Shown piece after piece: positions 60,728 through 64,000 of a stretch of DNA of 64,000 bases. The notes below the pieces were generated by a model. The model saw only the letters and a program-made list of their open reading frames with translations. It was not told the DNA's origin and searched no databases. Position numbers and translations under genes: made by a program. The stretch is from Pandoraea oxalativorans (GTDB taxonomy: Bacteria > Pseudomonadota > Gammaproteobacteria > Burkholderiales > Burkholderiaceae), in contig NZ_CP011253.3 of NCBI RefSeq assembly GCF_000972785.3, positions 62,001 through 126,000 of the forward strand, in the 5' to 3' direction. How positions within the stretch are numbered: the stretch's first letter is position 1; the number at the start of each line of letters is the position of its first letter.

Positions 60728-61738
60728 TTAACGTCCGAAGCCGAGCAGAGCTGCCGGATTCGCGACGTGCGAACGATCGCCGTTCAGGAAGTTGACGATA
60801 TTCTCGAACGCGACGCGGAAGTACAACTCGTAGCTCTCGCGCTCGACGTAGCCGATGTGCGGCGTGCACACGCAGTTCTCCAGACGCAGCAGCGGATTGC
60901 CTTGCAGAATTGGCTCGCTCTCGAAGACGTCGATGGCGGCCATGCCGGGGCGTGCGCGGTTCAGCGCGGTGATGAGGGCGTTCTCTTCCACCAGTTCGGC
61001 GCGGCTCGTGTTCACGAACAACGCCGTCGGCTTCATCTGCAAGAGGTCTTCCAGTTTCACGACATGACGCGTCTCGTCGTTCAGACGCAGGTGAAGCGAG
61101 AGCACATCGCTTTGCGTGAAGAGCTCTTCCTTGCTGTTCGCCACACGCAGACCGTCGGCGGCCGCCGCTTCACGCGACCCTTCGCGTCCCCACACCATCA
61201 CTTCCATCCCGAACGCCTTGCCGTAACCGGCGACGAGGCGACCGATCTTGCCGTAGCCCCACAGGCCGAGCGTCTGGCCGCGCAGCACCTGACCCATTCC
61301 GAAATTCGGCGGCATGCTCGAGGACTTCAGGCCCGACTGCTGCCAAGCGCCATGCTTGAGGCTGGACACGTACTGGGGAATGCGGCGTTGGGCAGCCATG
61401 ATCAGCGCCCAGGTGAGTTCGGCGGGTGCGATAGGGGAACCGACGCCCTCGAGCACGGCCACGCCGCGTGCGGTGCAGGCGTCGACGTCGATGTGATTGC
61501 CGGCGCGACCGGTCTGACTGATGACACGCAGGCGAGGCAGCTTGTCGATGAGTTGCGCCGTGATGGCGGTACGCTCGCGAATCAGAACGAGCACCTCGGC
61601 TTCTCCGACCCGGGCCGCAAGCTGCCCGACGCCTTTTACCGTGTTGTTGAAGACCTTGACGTCATGGCCGGCCAGAAGGGAGAAGGAATCGAGCTTGCGG
61701 ACGGCGTCCTGGTAGTCGTCGAGAATGGCAATTTTCAT
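60728..61738 (-). CDS. D-2-hydroxyacid dehydrogenase, NAD-dependent
   Basis: 336 residues from ATG 61738. Phosphoglycerate-dehydrogenase-like fold: substrate domain with QTGRAGNHIDVDAC, NAD-binding LGLWGYGKIGRLVAGYG (GxGxxG), NTSRAELVEENAL with the catalytic-region Arg, and CTPHIGYVE with the catalytic His. It oxidises or reduces a D-2-hydroxy acid; substrate not readable. The upstream frame to 61813 is not supported. Divergent from pckG. Confidence 0.9.
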   Translation of the reverse strand: MKIAILDDYQDAVRKLDSFSLLAGHDVKVFNNTVKGVGQLAARVGEAEVLVLIRERTAITAQLIDKLPRLRVISQTGRAGNHIDVDACTARGVAVLEGVGSPIAPAELTWALIMAAQRRIPQYVSSLKHGAWQQSGLKSSSMPPNFGMGQVLRGQTLGLWGYGKIGRLVAGYGKAFGMEVMVWGREGSREAAAADGLRVANSKEELFTQSDVLSLHLRLNDETRHVVKLEDLLQMKPTALFVNTSRAELVEENALITALNRARPGMAAIDVFESEPILQGNPLLRLENCVCTPHIGYVERESYELYFRVAFENIVNFLNGDRSHVANPAALLGFGR

Positions 61739-62050
61739 GGCAAAGCGTAATCGAATCGACGCAGAACGATGACGTTCTGCGCAGACGGAACAATTGTCGG
61801 AGCCCGCCCACACGGGCAGGCATACTTGTTCTTGACGTGGTTGGCGCGAGACGGGGCAACCCTCCCGCTACCTTGTTGCGACGCAGCACCGACGCAATTT
61901 TTGCGGTGGTATGCTGACGCCTCGTTTTGCATAGTATGGCAGGTGTCCTGGCAACCATGGCGAAACCGCCTAAACACGATGGCAAAAATTCGAACCCACA
62001 CCGCAAACGCGAGTCGGAACGGGTGAGTGAGACGCCAACTGTGACGTCCT

Positions 62051-62069
62051 TCCGGTATCCCCAACCGGA
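62051..62069. promoter_or_regulatory. Dyad TCCGGT-N7-ACCGGA
   Basis: Perfect 6-bp arms, 123 bp before pckG. LysR-like spacing; regulator unknown. Confidence 0.4.
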
Positions 62070-62106
62070 TGGACCGCCCGGTCACGCAGGGCGCCTGCAT
62101 GGTGCT

Positions 62107-62116
62107 CTTATATAAG
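62107..62116. promoter_or_regulatory. CTTATATAAG palindrome upstream of pckG
   Basis: Same 10-bp core as upstream of glcB (996-1005), here 75 bp before the pckG start. Candidate shared operator for gluconeogenic/glyoxylate genes, or an AT-rich promoter element. Confidence 0.5.
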
Positions 62117-62191
62117 GACGACCGGTGCTCGCACCCGCCGGTACTTCAACGTCTGCTTCGATTTCCCCGACTCTGCATGGAGACAACCCCC

Positions 62192-64000
62192 ATGACGCAA
62201 GCCAGTGTGAGCGCTAATGCGCTCAACGCCTCTTCCTCGTCCAATGTTGCCACGCGTGATCTGCCCGGCTGGGTGCGTCACCGCAAACTGATCGACTGGG
62301 TCTCGCATATCGCGGCGATCACGCAACCCGAGCGTGTCGTCTGGTGCGACGGCTCGCAAGAGGAGTACGACCGTTTGTGCGAACAGATGGTCGCCGCCGG
62401 GAAAATGCAGCGGCTCAATCCCGCCAAGCGCCCCAATTCGTTCCTCGCGTTGTCCGATCCGTCGGACGTCGCGCGCGTGGAAGGTCGCACGTTCATCTGT
62501 AGCGAGAAACGCGAAGATGCTGGCCCGACCAATCACTGGATCGATCCGGCCGAAATGCGCACGACGCTCGACGGGCTGTTTCAGGGCTGCATGCAAGGCC
62601 GCACGATGTACGTCGTGCCGTTCTCGATGGGCCCGCTCGGCTCGCCGATCGCGCACATCGGCGTGGAGTTGTCCGACACGCCGTACGTCGCCGTGAACAT
62701 GCGCATCATGACGCGCATGGGACGTGCCGTGTACGACGTGCTCGGCGACGACGGCGAGTTCGTACCCTGCGTGCATACCGTGGGCGCACCGCTTGCCGCT
62801 GGCGCGAAAGACGTGGCGTGGCCGTGCAACAGCACGAAGTACATCGTCCACTTCCCGGAAACGCGCGAGATCTGGAGCTACGGTTCGGGCTACGGCGGCA
62901 ATGCGCTGCTGGGCAAGAAGTGCTTCGCGCTGCGCATTGCTTCGACGATGGGCCGCGACGAGGGCTGGCTGGCCGAACACATGCTGATCCTGGGCGTGAC
63001 GTCGCCGCAGGGCAAGAAGTACCACGTCGCGGCGGCGTTCCCATCGGCTTGCGGCAAGACCAACTTCGCCATGCTGATTCCGCCGAAGGGCTTCGATGGC
63101 TGGAAGGTCGAGACCATCGGTGACGACATCGCCTGGATCAAACCGGGTAAGGACGGCCGTCTGTACGCCATCAACCCGGAAGCGGGCTTCTTCGGCGTAG
63201 CGCCGGGCACGAGCCAGAAGACGAACCCGAACGCGCTGGCGACGCTGGGCGAGAACGTGATCTTCACCAACGTCGCGCTCACCGACGACGGCGACGTGTG
63301 GTGGGAAGGTCTGACCGACACGCCGCCCGCGCACCTGATCGACTGGCAGGGCAAGGACTGGACGCCAGAGATTGCGAAGGAAACCGGCCGCAAGGCGGCG
63401 CATCCGAACTCCCGCTTCACGGCGCCGGCGTCGCAGTGCCCGTCGATCGATGCCGACTGGGAGAACCCGGCCGGCGTGGCGATCGACGCGTTCATCTTCG
63501 GCGGTCGTCGCTCGACGACCGTGCCGCTGGTCACGGAAGCGCGCGACTGGACCGAGGGCGTGTACATGGCCGCGACGATGGGCTCGGAGACGACCGCAGC
63601 CGCCGCCGGTCAGCAAGGCGTGGTGCGTCGCGATCCGTTCGCGATGCTGCCGTTCTGCGGCTACAACATGGCTGACTACTTCCAGCATTGGCTCGACACG
63701 GGCGCGCATCTCGAAAAGACGGGTGCCACGCTGCCGAAGATCTACTGCGTGAACTGGTTCCGCAAGGGGGCGGACGGCAAGTTCGTGTGGCCGGGGTTCG
63801 GCGAGAACATGCGTGTGCTGGCATGGATGCTCGGTCGTATCGACGGCACTGCGCAGGGCACGGAGAACGCCTTCGGCATTACGCCGCGCTATGAAGATCT
63901 GAACTGGGACGGTCTGTCGTTCACGCCTTCGCAGTTCGACGACGTCACTTCGATGGACCCTGCCGCGTGGCATGAAGAACTCAAGCTTCACGCCGAACTG
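62192..64000 (+). CDS. pckG: Phosphoenolpyruvate carboxykinase (GTP), C-terminus cut by window edge
   Basis: PckG converts oxaloacetate and GTP to PEP, the first committed step of gluconeogenesis. The window holds 603 codons without a stop. Visible: GSQEEYDRL near the start, [21 protein letters not shown], the P-loop PSACGKTN (284-291), [22 protein letters not shown] and [15 protein letters not shown]-type enzymes have 600-620 residues, so only the last few are missing. I chose ATG 62192 with GGAG upstream; an in-frame ATG at 62177 is five codons earlier. Confidence 0.95.
   Translation, partial: MTQASVSANALNASSSSNVATRDLPGWVRHRKLIDWVSHIAAITQPERVVWCDGSQEEYDRLCEQMVAAGKMQRLNPAKRPNSFLALSDPSDVARVEGRTFICSEKREDAGPTNHWIDPAEMRTTLDGLFQGCMQGRTMYVVPFSMGPLGSPIAHIGVELSDTPYVAVNMRIMTRMGRAVYDVLGDDGEFVPCVHTVGAPLAAGAKDVAWPCNSTKYIVHFPETREIWSYGSGYGGNALLGKKCFALRIASTMGRDEGWLAEHMLILGVTSPQGKKYHVAAAFPSACGKTNFAMLIPPKGFDGWKVETIGDDIAWIKPGKDGRLYAINPEAGFFGVAPGTSQKTNPNALATLGENVIFTNVALTDDGDVWWEGLTDTPPAHLIDWQGKDWTPEIAKETGRKAAHPNSRFTAPASQCPSIDADWENPAGVAIDAFIFGGRRSTTVPLVTEARDWTEGVYMAATMGSETTAAAAGQQGVVRRDPFAMLPFCGYNMADYFQHWLDTGAHLEKTGATLPKIYCVNWFRKGADGKFVWPGFGENMRVLAWMLGRIDGTAQGTENAFGITPRYEDLNWDGLSFTPSQFDDVTSMDPAAWHEELKLHAEL

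Larger units (their letters stand above)
61739..62191. other. Intergenic region upstream of pckG
   Basis: A 453-bp divergent spacer holding two regulatory-looking dyads (62051-62069 and 62107-62116). A 62-residue open frame at 61927 is not supported by a binding site or composition. Confidence 0.55.

Noticed and set aside
61927..62115. 62-codon frame upstream of pckG as a leader peptide
   Set aside because: No ribosome binding site, ends in the palindromic promoter region, composition not convincing.

Overview
The window is GC-rich, densely packed chromosomal DNA from a beta-proteobacterium of the order Burkholderiales. Gene content (malate synthase G, GTP-dependent PEP carboxykinase, a full Wsp surface-sensing operon, a Fsr-type fosmidomycin exporter, many LysR/MFS pairs) and the close Fsr and PiuC/Fiu-like sequences point to Burkholderiaceae, and Pandoraea is my best guess (inference, not proven). 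No rRNA, tRNA, CRISPR array, insertion sequence or prophage was recognised. Both window edges cut a gene: glcB at the left (only its N-terminal 289 residues are present) and pckG at the right (all but the last few residues are present).

Layout. 1-5 kb: glcB, pepE, an EamA transporter and three small conserved or hypothetical proteins. 4.7-7.2 kb: a divergent LysR/MFS pair in which both genes carry an in-frame stop codon. 7.2-11 kb: an intact LysR/MFS pair with a 19-bp palindrome between them, then modE and a small ORF. 11-18.7 kb: a CSS-EAL c-di-GMP phosphodiesterase, fsr, a secreted surface-antigen-like protein, a MocR/MFS pair and an RpiR regulator. 18.9-21.2 kb: a class III aminotransferase translationally coupled to a beta-keto acid cleavage enzyme (BKACE). 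21.4-31.1 kb: the complete wspA-B-C-D-E-F-R operon with a glutathione S-transferase appended. 31-37 kb: a GNAT acetyltransferase, a membrane-anchored TAXI protein, and a LysR / M20 amidohydrolase / MFS cluster. 37.3-46 kb: a seven-gene minus-strand operon (HAAT-type ABC importer, M20 amidohydrolase, M81 MlrC-like peptidase) divergent from a GntR regulator with a histone-like tail. 46-53 kb: an agmatine deiminase-family enzyme, a small molybdopterin-fold protein, a 1256-residue BTAD/cyclase-like/ATPase/TPR regulator and an orphan SsuA-like binding protein. 53.7-57 kb: a Fur-box-preceded siderophore receptor frameshifted in an 11-G tract, followed by piuC. 57-64 kb: Spy-like, DoxX, a repeat protein, a thioesterase, a patatin, a D-2-hydroxyacid dehydrogenase and pckG.

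How the genes work together. The two edge genes, glcB and pckG, belong to growth on C2/C3 and fatty acids (glyoxylate use and gluconeogenesis) and share the palindromic core CTTATATAAG upstream. The Wsp operon makes c-di-GMP through WspR, and the separate EAL protein would degrade it. Most of the rest is a catabolic and transport repertoire with local regulators placed divergently from their targets, and nearly every such spacer has a visible dyad. The best candidates for undescribed biology are the aminotransferase-BKACE pair, the ABC-amidohydrolase-M81 operon with its unusual GntR regulator, and the possibly phase-variable PiuA/Fiu-like receptor.
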